Positions 44,937 through 56,875 of a DNA stretch of 64,000 nt are shown one piece after another; the stretch's first letter is position 1; every line of letters starts with the position of its first letter. Made by a program: the position numbers and the translations under genes. Source of the DNA: Earliella scabrosa (taxonomy: Eukaryota > Basidiomycota > Agaricomycetes > Polyporales > Polyporaceae). The notes below the pieces were generated by a model. That model saw only the letters and a program-made list of their open reading frames with translations, was not told the origin of the DNA and made no database searches. Where the stretch lies: contig JABYQQ010000011.1 of the NCBI GenBank assembly GCA_022605405.1, positions 1,054,001-1,118,000 on the forward strand. Direction: 5' to 3'.

Positions 44937-46379
44937 TCAAAGCGCATAGACGAACGCTTCGCGCCTCGAGCGCCCCAAGTGCACAACGACCTCCGCCAAG
45001 TGATCCAAGTCGCCCTCGCCATCGTCGCTGTCGTCATAGTCGTCCTCGTCGTACCCATCCAGCACGTTGCAGCGCTCCCCATCCTGTTCGCCCGAGATCG
45101 AGAGCGAAAACGATGTCGAGAGCGCGTCCACCAAGTCCGAGAGCCGCTTGGCGTTCACAAAGTCCGCGTCCGAGTCCGCGTCCGAGAAGACCCCAGCGAT
45201 GACCGTGCGCGAGCTCCAGCTGGACGCGATCGAAGAACACTCGTCGTCCGCGTCGTCGAACACAGAGAGGTCCTCTTCCGAGTCCGACAACCGCGACGAG
45301 AAGCTGCTGCTGAGCCCGAGCCCGAGCCCGATGCCGGACGCTGCGCTGACCCCGCGCCAGACGCCCACGACGGAGGAGGGGCGTCCCATGCCGACGCCTC
45401 GACCGCGCCCGAAGCCCACCACTGCCATGTTCGACCGCGGAAGGGAGAACTGAGGAGGCTTGCCGTATATGCTCGACCACGGGGACGGCCCCGGTACCTT
45501 AGGCTTGAGCGGGGAAACGGAGACGACGGCGTGGACCTCGGTCGTGACATCGACCTCGCGGAGCTTCTCGATCCAAGCGTCGTCAAAGGGCAGCGAGAGA
45601 CGCTTGGTCGAGTACGCAGTTGAGCGGACGGGGGCGGGGGCAGATGGAGGTGTCTGCGGCTCCCAGCAAGAAGACGTCTTGGACGGGGTCGACGGCGGGC
45701 TGGAGAACGACGAGGAGCTGGAGAGAGAAGGCATGGAGGTGGCGCTGGCGAGCGAAGCGGCGGAGGGGGAGCTCGGAGGGGCGAAGAACTCGCCCTTCTC
45801 GAGAACGGGGGACTCGAGGGCGACCGAGGTGAGGGATGAGGACGAACCGTACGTGCGCTGGTCTAGTTGTTGTTCGCGCTGGTCCAGTTGCGGCTGGACG
45901 AAGTCCTCGAACGCCTCGACTTCTTTGTCAACCTGGATCTTGGTCTCTAACCCAGGTGAGGTCCGTCGAGGCTGAAGGCGTATGCATGTTAGTTGACATG
46001 GTGCCGCTAAAAGCACAATGCGGCTGACCTGTGGGGCGCTTCCATCCCTCGAAACCCTAAATCTCCAGAGCGAGCGCGATACGAAGGACTCCTGCGAAAG
46101 CGGCCGAGGCGCAGTGACCGAGGGAGGCAGCCCAGTAGAAGAGCTCGGAGTGTCGATTTCAGAGTGTGTGTCGGCTTTAGTCTCCAGGGACTCGAAGTCA
46201 ATTTGGGGTTGAGACTGAGTGATCATGCGGCGGCGGCGGAGGACCAGAACGACGATGGAGCCGATGCAAAAGACAAAGGTGAGAATCAGAACAAGAACGA
46301 GGGCGAGGATGCGAGCGTTGGGTGTCGAGGACATGTTGAAGGTGGACCGAGTTGAGATAGAAGTGAGGGTAGGGGCCAT
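44937..46379 (-). CDS. Single-pass membrane protein with Ser-rich cytoplasmic region
   Basis: Exons 46379-46029 and 45971-44937; 461 residues. A 57-nt intron with GTCAGC donor, CTAAC branch and CTTCAG acceptor is in frame, so retention would also give an open protein. One strong transmembrane helix (ILALVLVLILTFVFCIGSIVVLVL) at about residues 22-46 is followed by RRRR, which predicts a short extracellular N-terminus and a cytoplasmic C-terminus. The remainder is Ser/Pro-rich with acidic clusters, a Gly/Arg patch (VGFGRGRGVGMGRP) and an acidic stretch near the end. No known domain. The layout resembles fungal stress-sensor or anchor proteins, but without a Cys-rich or WSC domain. A start at 46412 is possible. 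Confidence 0.7.
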   Translation of the reverse strand: MAPTLTSISTRSTFNMSSTPNARILALVLVLILTFVFCIGSIVVLVLRRRRMITQSQPQIDFESLETKADTHSEIDTPSSSTGLPPSVTAPRPLSQESFVSRSLWRFRVSRDGSAPQVSRIVLLAAPCQLTCIRLQPRRTSPGLETKIQVDKEVEAFEDFVQPQLDQREQQLDQRTYGSSSSLTSVALESPVLEKGEFFAPPSSPSAASLASATSMPSLSSSSSFSSPPSTPSKTSSCWEPQTPPSAPAPVRSTAYSTKRLSLPFDDAWIEKLREVDVTTEVHAVVSVSPLKPKVPGPSPWSSIYGKPPQFSLPRSNMAVVGFGRGRGVGMGRPSSVVGVWRGVSAASGIGLGLGLSSSFSSRLSDSEEDLSVFDDADDECSSIASSWSSRTVIAGVFSDADSDADFVNAKRLSDLVDALSTSFSLSISGEQDGERCNVLDGYDEDDYDDSDDGEGDLDHLAEVVVHLGRSRREAFVYAL

Positions 46380-47763
46380 AGTACTGATGTCGACGTCGAG
46401 AGAGAAGTACAATGGAGGCGGTAGGAGGAGGAGGTATGATGACGGCTTGACCTGAGTATATGCGCCTTATATGTGTCTCCTGGGACGAGGCTGACCATCC
46501 TCCGCGAGCGGGAAGCCTCTCAAGGCTGGCGGCCGTCAGCTCCGAGTCTGCGGCTGCCATTGCGTAGAGTTCCTGTACGCCATCTGCACTCCACAGGTCT
46601 TGAAATTGCTGGCGTCCCACAACAGGTATTATCGCGGCCCCATGCCTGCACCTGCACATCCCTGAGACAGTCGCTCACCAGGGTATATCATCGTTGCCTC
46701 CGTCGTTCGCGTCTCGCCATAGGCCTGGTCTACGGTTGAGTTTCTACGCATCGACCGTTGCAACGATGACATTGCAAAACCATTCTTGATGTAGTGCCCT
46801 CGATGGGTGCGTCCAGGGTCGCCAGAAAGGATGATCAATAAACATATGCACCTCCAAGTCGGGGGTCAAAACAAGTCCTAGCCCTTATGCGCGTAGTGGC
46901 CTCATCGAGGAGCGGGTGTGTCGTACTGCAAGAGCACGAGGGTGCACCGGGCGAAGAGGGGAAGGTTACAAGTCGTCGTAGCTCGGAAAAAGCAAGAAGT
47001 CAAAGACTCACCAAAGACTCACTGGCATGCATTCATCTATGTAATCTAATCGGACCCTTCGTCGGCTTTCGGGACCGAGCGCCTCCTCGATTTGGTCATC
47101 CCCGCCCACTGTGGCGCACGACGGCGACGATGACTGTGTGAAATATGTGCTGAGGTCGGCTCAGTACATCTCAACTTCGAAGTTCGCATGCACAGACCAG
47201 ACGTGCAGACACGACAGTGAACACTATCCGCCTTTGCCCAACCGAATCGTCGCCCTCCAAGTTCGTGAACATTCGCTCTCTACCTCTCTACTCAACGAAG
47301 CACCACCGTTTCGCGTCGGACTCAAGGGACAAGGTCAAACGCCGAGAGAGACGGGAACGATGGAAGAGAGAGAAGCCGTAGATCGATGTACAAGAGACGA
47401 CAGAGAGAGAGAGATGAGAGATATGTGACAGTCATTGCGAAGATAGTACTAGTCGTGAACGTACGCGGGGGGGTATTACGAACAGTAAACCGTGAGCGGG
47501 TGGTCGGGGGAGGGGAGGGGACGAAGACGAGGGACAGAGGGGGAGGAGAACAGGGCGAAACAAGCGAGCGAGAAGAGACCACGTCTGCACCAACGACCGA
47601 CAGAGGGACCCGCGCCGTCGCGAGCAAGCGGACAGCGCGCGCGTCCCATCACAACACAGCACCCGGCCTTGCCTCTCGGGCAGCGCGCCATCCGGTATCG
47701 AACGACAGACACGGCAGATGGCGGGCGCTCCTCTCCTGGCTGACCGGCAGAGCGGACGCACGC
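46380..47763. other. Intergenic, 1.4 kb
   Basis: Lies between the membrane-protein start and the RHO1 3' end. A GA-rich low-complexity tract (47340-47420) falls in the probable RHO1 3' UTR. No gene is supported. Confidence 0.45.
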
Positions 47764-48807
47764 TTAAAGCACGATGCAGTGGCTCTTCTTGCCCCCCTTG
47801 ACGGGACGCAAGAGCGCAGCCCGGGTCGCATACTGGAACACCTCACGGACACCCTCGCCGGTACGAGCTGAGCACTCGAGGTAGTGCCTGGCACCGATCT
47901 TCTGTGCTACCGCCATGCCCTGAAGACAAAGCGAATGTCAGATTCCGTCGAGAAACATACATGCATGACATGACATGGAAGAGTCGCAAGTGAAGGGTGG
48001 ACATGGGCAGACATCAAGTCTCGTAGAAACCCCGATTTAGGCGGAGAAGCGCCGCCAAGCCGCGTCGAAACGGCATGTCGGGTAGTGATGCCACCAAAGC
48101 ATTGGACAGAGCGTGTAGTCGAAGAGATGACGCGGAAAGTACGCACCTCCTCGGGCGTGACCGGCCGCTGGTTGGTCTTGCGGAGCTCCTCAATAACTCT
48201 CTGGTCGCGCCGGAGATCCTTCTTGCAGCCAACAAGAATGATGGGGAGACCCGCGCAGAAGTGCATGACCTCAGAGATCCACTGTAGGCGTGTAGCGACA
48301 CGAGAGCGTCAGGGAAAGCAGCGGAGAGGTTGGAGGATCGAGCGCACCTTCTCCTGTACGTTGTCAAGCGAGTCAGGCGAGTCTACGGCAAAGCAGATGA
48401 GGATGACGTGGGAGTCGGGGTAGCTGAGGGGTCGGAGCCGGTCGTAGTCTTCCTGGCCGGCCGTATCCCACAAGGCGAGCTCAACGTGCTTTCCGTCAAC
48501 CTCCACATCGGCAACGTAGTTCTCGAACACGGTCGGGACGTAGACCTGCGGGGAGTAACGGGACGGGTAAGCGCCAAGGAAACGCACACGACAACGCCAC
48601 GTCTGAAGCGTGCAGGAGGGCAGGAATGGGTGCAAGAGCGAATACTGACCTCTGGGAAGGTACCCTTGGAGAAGACAATCAACAGACAGGTCTGCGTGCG
48701 TGAATGACGAGTTAGCTGGAATGTGGTAGGAGAGAGGGATATACGGATACGACCTTTCCGCAAGCACCATCGCCGACGATGACGAGCTTCCGGCGAATTT
48801 CAGACAT
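47764..48807 (-). CDS. RHO1: RHO1 small GTPase
   Basis: Exons 48807-48754, 48691-48650, 48545-48348, 48281-48147, 47919-47764; 194 residues. Complete Rho GTPase: GDGACGKT P-loop (12-19), effector region [11 protein letters not shown] with Thr37, DTAGQ with Gln63, [14 protein letters not shown], and a basic tail ending in the CAAX box CIVL. The CIVL box predicts geranylgeranylation and membrane anchoring. The effector region and DLRRD match fungal Rho1 rather than Cdc42 or Rac. Rho1 activates beta-1,3-glucan synthase, protein kinase C and formins in cell-wall and actin control. The first intron has an unusual GTCGTA donor; the others are GTCAGT or GTGCGN type. Confidence 0.95.
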
Positions 48808-50580
48808 GGCGGTCGTACAAGGAGAAAGGGAACGTGAGGAGACTTGAGCTGGTGGTTGGGGCGAGGAGGAAGGGCAGACAGGGGAGTCGTGGTCGTCGTT
48901 GTCGGAAGCGATGATAGCCAGCGACGGCTTTTCACCCACTTTCAAACTCCTCCCAACACAGCATGAGGGACGTGCTTAGTCAGCAGACAGGCCCGTGCGT
49001 GCGAACCTGGGCGAGCGCTTCCGAGTTGGCTGGCCGGAAAAAGCAAAGACCGAGGAGCAGTGCTGCCACTGCCAGCGTCGTTCGACTCGAGTTACTCAAC
49101 GCCAGGCAGTGCCCCGCCCGTCGGCCCCTGCCCGCCGTGTATTCTGGCCACGCTAGTTGTGCACCGCCCGCCCTTCTCGCCTTTGCCGTGCGCAGCCTCG
49201 TCGACCAGATCGACGCTCGTGCGTCATTGCATACGCTCCCGCCCTGCTGTACCTTTTCTGCTCTCCTCTCGCGCTACAGCTTCTTGTCATACGTCGCACA
49301 GGTTCCTTATCTCGGACTCTCGCCCGACGACTTGTGTTCGGGTGCACTTCCGACTGCTCGAACAGTGAACCTGTCGCTTGTCTCTTCAATATGTCCAGAC
49401 TCCCCACCATTCCATACTTGTTACCGAGTTGGCCGTGGCAACGAGTTTTGTATTAGATGATTTGCACGTTGGCTACCCATATCACAACGCCCTAGTGAGA
49501 CCTCTTCAATCCTGCAACGTCTTATGTACGTGCGCGCACCGTTTCATGTCCTCAGCTGGCTGACCATACACGCCCGAAATAGCGGGAGACATCTTGACAA
49601 GTATCTCTTGACGCCGTGCGCGGTCTAAAGCATTTATATCCAACGACTCTCGCGTTCCATGTCAACTTCAATGCGTCTCTTTCCCTGCTTCACGATCGGT
49701 CAGTCCAGGCTTCCTACCCCGCGCCTCGCCATGGACACGCGTTCGCTTGCAGCACAGCACGCACAACAAACGCTTCTGGTCACCGGTCAAACCTTCTACC
49801 TTGTAAGACCATTCGGAGTCCGGACGTTGGCAGCTCGCATGACACCTAGGCAGCACTTTGAGGTCTCATATGCGTACGGACGTCCTGTGACTTGCAAATT
49901 AGGAGCTGACCCCGTGTGGGGTTCGTGACGGTGCTGATGGCAGTCGTACCTGAACCATCGCGGAACTTGACCTCGAGCCCCCCGAGGCGCATGTCCTCCG
50001 TGGCTATCATCATTCACGCGCACGGCTCCAGCTCCCAGGGACGAGGACCTGAAGTGCAAGTGAACCCTCCACGCCTGGGTGGCGACGAGCGTTGGAGCAT
50101 GATGTACTGTCTTGTCGTGTCGACTCGTCCTCCACATCCTCGATGCTATGCACGTTGGGGGTGCTGGAGCCTCGAGAACAGCGAACAGGAACGGTGTACA
50201 TACTCGCGGTACTCCCAGTAACACTCAAATGTTCTCATACGACTGCAAGGACGCTGCTGACCGTGAACATTGATTGAACAACCACGCGACCCGACCTCGA
50301 AGATACTTACCAGGCGTCCCCCCGCCCGCATCGTACGTCCCTGTCGCTGCTCCTCTGAACACTGATGGTCCCTCAACCGCGTTGGCGCAGACACGCCATC
50401 CAAGCTCTGCAGCCCACACCCCACGTTGAATCTCGCGAACACCAGCTTCCAAAAACGGCGGCGAGCGAGCACCTTTGACCTCATCTCGCCACCGACTTGA
50501 TCGACACTGGCAGCGATGACGTCATTCCCTTCCTTCCCTGCCTCCGCCACCGACGCGTCCGTCCCCTGCCTGCCCGCGCA
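48808..50580. other. Intergenic, 1.8 kb
   Basis: Upstream region of RHO1 (C/T-rich leader just before the ATG) and promoter of the lectin at 50677. Several open frames exist in both strands but none shows splice logic or a domain. Confidence 0.45.
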
Positions 50581-50586
50581 TATATA
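50581..50586 (+). promoter_or_regulatory. TATA box of lectin 2
   Basis: TATATA about 95 bp upstream of the ATG, followed by a C/T-rich leader typical of strongly expressed fungal genes. Confidence 0.6.
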
Positions 50587-50676
50587 CCCGTCCTCCCTCA
50601 CCTCCTCCCTCCCAGCATTTCCCCATCCCCCAAACACCCCACATCCACACTCACACTCGAAATCATACAAAACACG

Positions 50677-51371
50677 ATGGCCAGCGTCCAAGGCGGCAAG
50701 ACCTACAAGATCACCAACGCCAAGGGCGGCACCGTCCTCGACCTCTCCGGCGGGCAGGAGAACTCGCCCATCACCGGCTACAACTTCAACGGCGGCTCGA
50801 ACCAGCAGGTGCGCCCTCCCTCTCTAGTAGTCTACCCCCTCTTCACCGCCTTTCTACCCTCCCATGCACCGAATGAGCTGACCACGACGACGCACGCACA
50901 GTGGCTCCTCGAGGACAGCGGCAACGGGCACTTCAAGCTCAAGAACGCCGCGACGGGCCTCTACATCGGCTTCCAGGGCGAGCCCTCGAACGGCGCGCCC
51001 GTCAGCGCGGTCAGGAACGGCACCGAGTTTGAGATCAAGCAGGACAAGACCGACAACAGCGTCCTCCGGTGCGTCTCCCTCCCTTCCTCCTCCCCCCATC
51101 ATCTAATTCCCCTACCGATCTACCATGATATGAGAATGCTGACTGGCCTGGATTGGGACTTGCAGGTGCTTCGTCGCGGGGACGCTGTACTGCCTCGACC
51201 TGAGCGACCACGGGAACCCGAACCCGGGCACGCCCGTCACGCTCTGGAAGAAGTGGGAGGGCGGCACGAACCAGACCTGGCGCTTCGAAGAGGGTGAGTC
51301 CGCCTGCTGGGTTGTTGCCTCGTCTTTGACACAGAGCGGCGTTCGCTTACGCGATGGTGACTGCAGTTTGA
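50677..51371 (+). CDS. Ricin-B-like (beta-trefoil) lectin, compact
   Basis: Exons 50677-50808, 50902-51068, 51166-51293, 51367-51371; 143 residues. Three beta-trefoil repeats: GKTYKITNAKGGTVLDLSGG with GGSNQQW, FKLKNAATGLYIG, and LYCLDLSDHG with GTNQTWRFEEG. QxW-type signatures end repeats one and three. No signal peptide, so it is probably cytoplasmic, like many fungal defence lectins; sugar specificity is not evident. The last exon contributes two bases and the stop codon, adding a single Val after the fourth splice. This odd ending is shared with lectin 3. The codon usage is highly biased (almost all G/C third positions), suggesting strong expression. Confidence 0.88.
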
Positions 51372-54300
51372 GTCAACGACGGCGCGACGTCGATCAAGGA
51401 ATGGAAGAACGGATGAATGGACGTTGGCTGGCTAGCTGCTGTGCGCGTGTAGTACTTGGGAGTGTAAGATTTGTATCATACATGCATGCGTCGTCATCGC
51501 CATCACCAGCGACCAATGGACCATACGTATACGTTCTCGACTCGGACGCATCGGGATGACGACGGCTCGAACTCGAGAATCAAGAATCGAGAAGTGAGAA
51601 CTTCGGAGAGTGGCGGCTCGGATACAATGCATTGTGCATGTTGACTTAAGTGCAGTGCGCTTGTCCAATTGCGCCTACCTCGTTCGCACTGTGATAGCAG
51701 TCCCGACGCCACATACATGCCCCAATACGTGTATCCTCGCGCACCGCCTCGACCAGCGAGAACTCGGACGCACTCAGCTCGAGATTCTTCCGAGCAGCAG
51801 ACGGGATCGCGGCAGCCAATCTGCGCTACTTCGGGAGTCGGAGAGTGCGGTGCGGACGCGGTCCAGGTGTGGCAGGCCCAGACCCTCGGTCCGGCTATTC
51901 AATATCGGTGCAGAGTCCCAAGGAACGTTGGAGAAGGAGTAGCTCTATGCGCGAGTTCGTTCGTGTTCGTCGTCTCTTCCTCGATCCTCGAGCTCGGGAA
52001 GGCGAGGAAGCGTCAAGAGAGGTCGGCAGGTCCGAGGTGGCTGCTGCTGCTGCTGTTGCCCTGTGCCAGCCCACGTAACGATGGAGTCATCGAAGGTGCG
52101 CCAAGTGTGCACTGTGCGCGTATTCTTAGTATTATCCGGATTCCGAGGTCCTGTGCGTCGACGGTTGGCTGGCGGACGGGTGCTTCGTCGGGAACGCAGG
52201 ACGCCACAGGGTCTGGAGACTGACAGGGCGCGGGGAAATCGTCCGGGGCGAGACTGACTGGAAGAAGTTACCCGACGGTAGGTTGCTACTCGCGCCCGGG
52301 TACATTCAGTATTATTGGTGAAACGCGCACTTTGCTTGAGGCCCGAGATTTAAGACTTGAGAATATATGGTAGGAAGAATGTCGGAGGCGAGTGAGGCGT
52401 CGAGGGAGCTGCTTGAGCGTTGCCTATGCTGGACCGTATTGCATCGTGGACGGACTCCTGTACGTCGGCAGAACCGAGGGGACGGAGACATGGCGCACGT
52501 AACGATGCAGTCACGGCTTCGTGTACTAGGGAGCTGCTAGTTGAGTTGCGGCACGATCTAGGAGAAGGTCGTCAGAACGGACGCTTCGCGCGCACTACGT
52601 TCCTACTCACCCACCACGGGACGACCAGCAGCCAGACCGAGTAGGGTTAGTGCACGACTGCCGCACGTCGCACGCGAGTAGTGCCATTCGTCCCGTCCAC
52701 TACCGCGCGAGGTCGCCGCGGTGACCAACCCAGACGTGATAGAAGGTCGCTGGCGTAGTGCCCGTCGATGGCAGTCGGACAGCACAGTTGGGCGCGGCGT
52801 CCTGACTTCCAGGGCTGTCAAGTGCTGTCAGCTGGAGAAGCAGATCAGGGTTCAATCTCGATGACACCGGGACGCCCACAGAAAACCCATACGCGTCCCG
52901 CGCGCCGAGCGGCGTAGGCTACGAGACGCCATTCAGCAGGTGGGGATGGCGAGCGACTTCTTGATCGCACGATCGCACGTCGCTGACGAGGGTACACCCA
53001 TGGTGACAACACTCTTACGTGCGTCCCGGGCACGTCGCGCCCGGTGATTGAATGGCCCGCGCTGAGCTGTAAACCTCGCGCCGGGTCAGCAGGCTGAGAC
53101 ACGGGAGACGGAGGAGGACACGAACGAACGATATTTCAGCGAGCAACATTGGCCGAGGCCGTCTCCAGACATAGGTGAGAAGTCTCTAGGTCGTGCGCGG
53201 GTTTAGTGTGGAAGCACCAATGACAGCGGGCATGCCTCGTCTAGCACCGCCATGATCATATTAGCTACCAGACGCAACCTAGCTATGGCGTTGCCAAACG
53301 CGGTGTTTCGAATACTGATCCCGGTGACGCGTGCAGCGTCATGCAGATGCGCAGAACCGCCCGTCCCACGTTCGAGAAGTCAATCTAGCAAGGTTATCGC
53401 CCGCCCTTCTCGCCGGCACATGCGGGCGAGAAGTGCGAGGGTGAAGGAACAAACGAGCAGCTCTCCACGCACATGCCAGCCTGTGACTGGAGCATGTGCA
53501 CCGTGCGGGGAAGACCACGAATCAGAGCCACGGTCAGAAGCATGAGGACGCACTTGAGACCGCCACGGACGGACGGGGTCGGAAGAAGCGCGACCCGCGG
53601 ACGTCGCAGGCCACCGGAGGCGAGGACGCCGCACTACGTTGGCCATCGATGAGCCCAGGTCAAAGACCCTGTTCCTTCCTGGTCTTCTTCACAAATTCTT
53701 CTGCGACCGAAGAGAGCTTGCTGCGTGCAGAGCGAGGCGCTCCCAACGACCGGCGGACTCGGTGTGCGTCATCGGTCCGAGAAGATCGAAGGAGGGTGAA
53801 CATGCGTCGCAGCAGAAACGAAAATGTGCGATTGGCGATTTGACGATGTGTGCGACACACGCGTGCGCCGGGTCGGGTTCTATACCATTCCTCTGCGCTT
53901 GTACCTTGGGCACGCTATATGGTTCATTAGCCGCACCCCACGAGAAGGAACATGATCCGCAGCGGCCCTGGCAAGAGAGTGATAAGGTACGTACTCGTGA
54001 CGCCGGCACGATCGAACGGTGAGAATCCACACTTGGAATGCCATAAACGTGTCAATGAGCTCAGGTCACGTTCACAAAGGAACAAGCTGGACGAGAGCGA
54101 TCGAGCGTTGTAGAAGAGAAGAAGGCGGTACTACTCACACATGAGTTGTGAGCGGGGCTCCACAGGCCTGGACCTCGAGAACCACATCCTGCCAAGGTCT
54201 TCGTGCAAGAAGGGATCCGATGTCTATACCAAGCAGACCGAGCATCACACCACCACGGATTCAGGCCCGACGACTGCTAGGAGGCCCTCGAGCCCAGCAT

Positions 54301-56159
54301 GTGCGACGGTCATTCCATTCCATGGGCATACGCTGACACGGCAGAAAAGGTGCCTCCGAGGTCATGGACGTCTGAGGCACTGCTGGCGCAGGGTGCCGTG
54401 ATCGACGCAACCGCGAAACTATGAACCTTCGCGCGTCTGGGCCTCCGTAGGAGCCGCACCAGGAGGTTGCGCTCGTCCGGGCTGCTTGCAACGTTCCTCC
54501 TAATGATCGACGCAACGTGATTGGTACCGGACCGGTACCGTCATTACTTGACTCGTGCGTTGCCTATTGCGTGCTTGCGGAGGTTTGCCTCGCGGCACGT
54601 TCGGACGAAAACGGAAAACTCGCCCGGCTGTGGAACATATCGAGATTAGATAGATACGCTGACCATCCTCACAAAATGCTTCGCGGGCCACGCACCATAC
54701 ACCACGACCTTGAAGCGCCATGTTGCAGCACCACTGCAGCCAATCGCATCCGCTTGCCACCTCATCTGCGGCAAAACGCTGCGAGAAAGTGCGCCAATAG
54801 TTCCGGGACCTGTGTCAGCGGTCCTGGTCATGCCGTCTTGTTCCCCAGCGATCGGGTTCAGCGAGATTGAGGGCTCAAAAATCACGGATGCTTGTCCGGT
54901 GCCGCAAAAGGGCACCGAGGAGAACGGGCCCTCTTCTACCAGCCGCCAGTCGACAGTCTAGAAAGGCAATACAGTGACGGTTTCGGGCATCAAGCCTGCT
55001 TGTCCTCAGTGCATTGCAAGGTGAGTTTTGATCACACAGTGGGAAGCACGGATGCGGAAGGCTCACCTGTACACGTAGATGATCCCGAACCATCGGGACA
55101 CTGATCACGGGCGAGACCTGGATGCAAGGCGTTGGTTGGGACGTATTTCGCAGCGGTTTGGCGTCCTACCCACCAATATACGGAATTGTCGCCTACCCTT
55201 GAGGCACGTAGCACGCGATGACCACGATGCCGAGGAAGCTTGAAGGAAGATGACTCCTACATCGGACCTGATAAAGACCGTGGTCAGTCCGATAAGGCCC
55301 ATACTCGCGGTTTACACACGGCGTACACGGAAGCGACGTCGACGTGACGCGCTCGAGGCATCCCTCGACCTCGACGAGCACGAACGTGGCGTCTGGCATC
55401 TTACGAGACCTCACGCACATAATTGCGCTGGGCGCTCCGGGTGGAGGAGGCCCAATCCTCAGCGCGCGCTATGGTCGTATCGCGAGCCATGCGGCGGATG
55501 GTGTAAATACGATGCTCTGGAGTGCGCGGAGATGATGTCTTCAGGCATCATGGGTTCCCGACGCCGACGCGCTTGTTCCTCCTATCAGACACGTCTCAGA
55601 GATCGCTTTAGCCATGGGGCACCCCGCGCGCGTGGTAGGATCGGTGAATTCGAAACGCGCACAAACCCTGCGTGACCACCCGTTGGAACCCGCGAAGTCC
55701 TCCGCGAGCCTTGAGCTAGATAGATCTCGATGGCTGGAGGAGCTGGATTCTCCTGACTCCTGGCGAGGCAATCTGTTCAGCTCTGGATCGTCGCCCTCCG
55801 GTTTCCTCAGAGCCGCATTCAAATCCGGAACGGCAGCCGGCGGTGAGCCCATAGAGACCTATGCGGCTATACCGGTCCCATGCAAGTCGTCGCGCAGCGA
55901 TGGCAGCCACATCGTGAAACGAGCTGTCTTCCCGCTCCCTTGTGCTTCGCACCCCAAATGAAGCACGAGAGACCTATCGCACAACGCCATACCCACATCA
56001 TGGACCACTCAGGCCCAGGCCTCGACTCAGGCCGTTGCAGGCATGTACGTACGATCCCCTCGATCGTGCGTGGGTGATGCACTACGAGCCAAATTGAGGT
56101 AAACGATACCTCGTCTCGGCGCCCATTACTCAGGGGAGGCACAGCACTCCACACGGAGC
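51372..56159. other. Gene desert, 4.8 kb, with lectin-like relics
   Basis: No complete gene could be built. Minus-strand 53102-52845 resembles a decayed lectin (listed separately). On the minus strand at about 55090-54646, a two-part open frame (…VDWRLVEEGPF..., with a CTTTCTAG acceptor near 54960) looks coding-like but has no known domain. Opposite-strand open frames at 55614-55961 and 55541-55852 overlap and cannot both be real. No terminal repeats, reverse transcriptase or transposase motifs were seen. Confidence 0.4.
52845..53102 (-). pseudogene. Probable ricin-B-like lectin relic
   Basis: The frame reads RGLQLSAGHSITGRDVPGTH, which parallels the first trefoil repeat of the intact lectins (TVLDLSGG...SPITGYNFNGGSN), and ends at a GTAAGA donor-like site. 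Further on, WRLVAYAARRAGRVWVF could correspond to the start of exon 2. There is no start codon and no proper acceptor. The similarity is by eye and weak. Confidence 0.3.
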
Positions 56160-56285
56160 GCTATAAGAAACAGCGGTCTGGACGATGCTGCTGCCCCAGC
56201 ACCAGTCGTACAGACCCGCAACAAGACCAAGCCGGCCACAATCACTCACCAGAGGCACCAGACGATCCACCCCACCACTGTCGTC

Positions 56286-56875
56286 ATGTCTTTCCAGATC
56301 AAACCCGGCCACACCTACAAGCTCACCAGCATGACGAGCCGCGTTGTGCTCGACCTCTCGATGGCCGACTTCAAGTCCATCGCAGGGGCGGCTTGGGTCA
56401 ACACCGATAACCAGAAGGTACGTGCTTTGGTGTCGCGGAGGTCGCGAGTCGGCTCCTGATGCCCGCTCCTCTCCAGTGGGTAGCCGAGCGCGCGAGGACC
56501 CCAAGCATGACGCGTTGGGTCTTCCGTAGCGTTGCGACAGGACTCTACCTTGGAGTGGATGGCGCACCTCGCGCCGCTGCGCGCGTCATTGCTACACGGG
56601 ACGAAACAGAGTGGGACGTTCGTCCTGACCGGGAGGACCCCTCTGTGCTTCGGTATGAACAAAATATCCCAGCTCTGTTCGTGACCCTAACACTTACACA
56701 GGATCGTGGTACCGAATGGCAAGTTGGGCGTGCAATTAGGGGATAAGGGGACCACTGCCGCGAAGCTGTCGGACAAGGAGGGCGAAGAGCAGCGCTGGCG
56801 GTTCGAAGAAGGTTAGTTCTAGTCCCCCTGACCACGTTCATACATACTGACGTGGGATCGCACAACTCAGCATGA
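56286..56875 (+). CDS. Ricin-B-like (beta-trefoil) lectin, compact, diverged
   Basis: Exons 56286-56417, 56477-56652, 56702-56811, 56871-56875; 140 residues. Same plan as lectin 2: exon 1 is exactly 132 nt in both, and the last exon adds one residue (Ala) and a stop. Visible repeat features are HTYKLTSMTSRVVLDLSM, ATGLYLGVDGAP and EEQRWRFEEG. It has lost several QxW-type residues (NQKW is kept as the exon 1/2 junction) and its codon usage is less biased than lectin 2, which fits weaker expression or relaxed selection. No signal peptide. Sugar binding is uncertain. Confidence 0.8.

Noticed and set aside
44835..45975. Plus-strand open frames opposite the membrane-protein gene
   Set aside because: Arg- and Pro-rich composition is typical of a shadow frame; the minus strand has a transmembrane segment and a well-formed intron.
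51372..56159. Transposon origin of the gene desert
   Set aside because: No reverse transcriptase, integrase or transposase motifs and no terminal repeats could be recognised in either strand.
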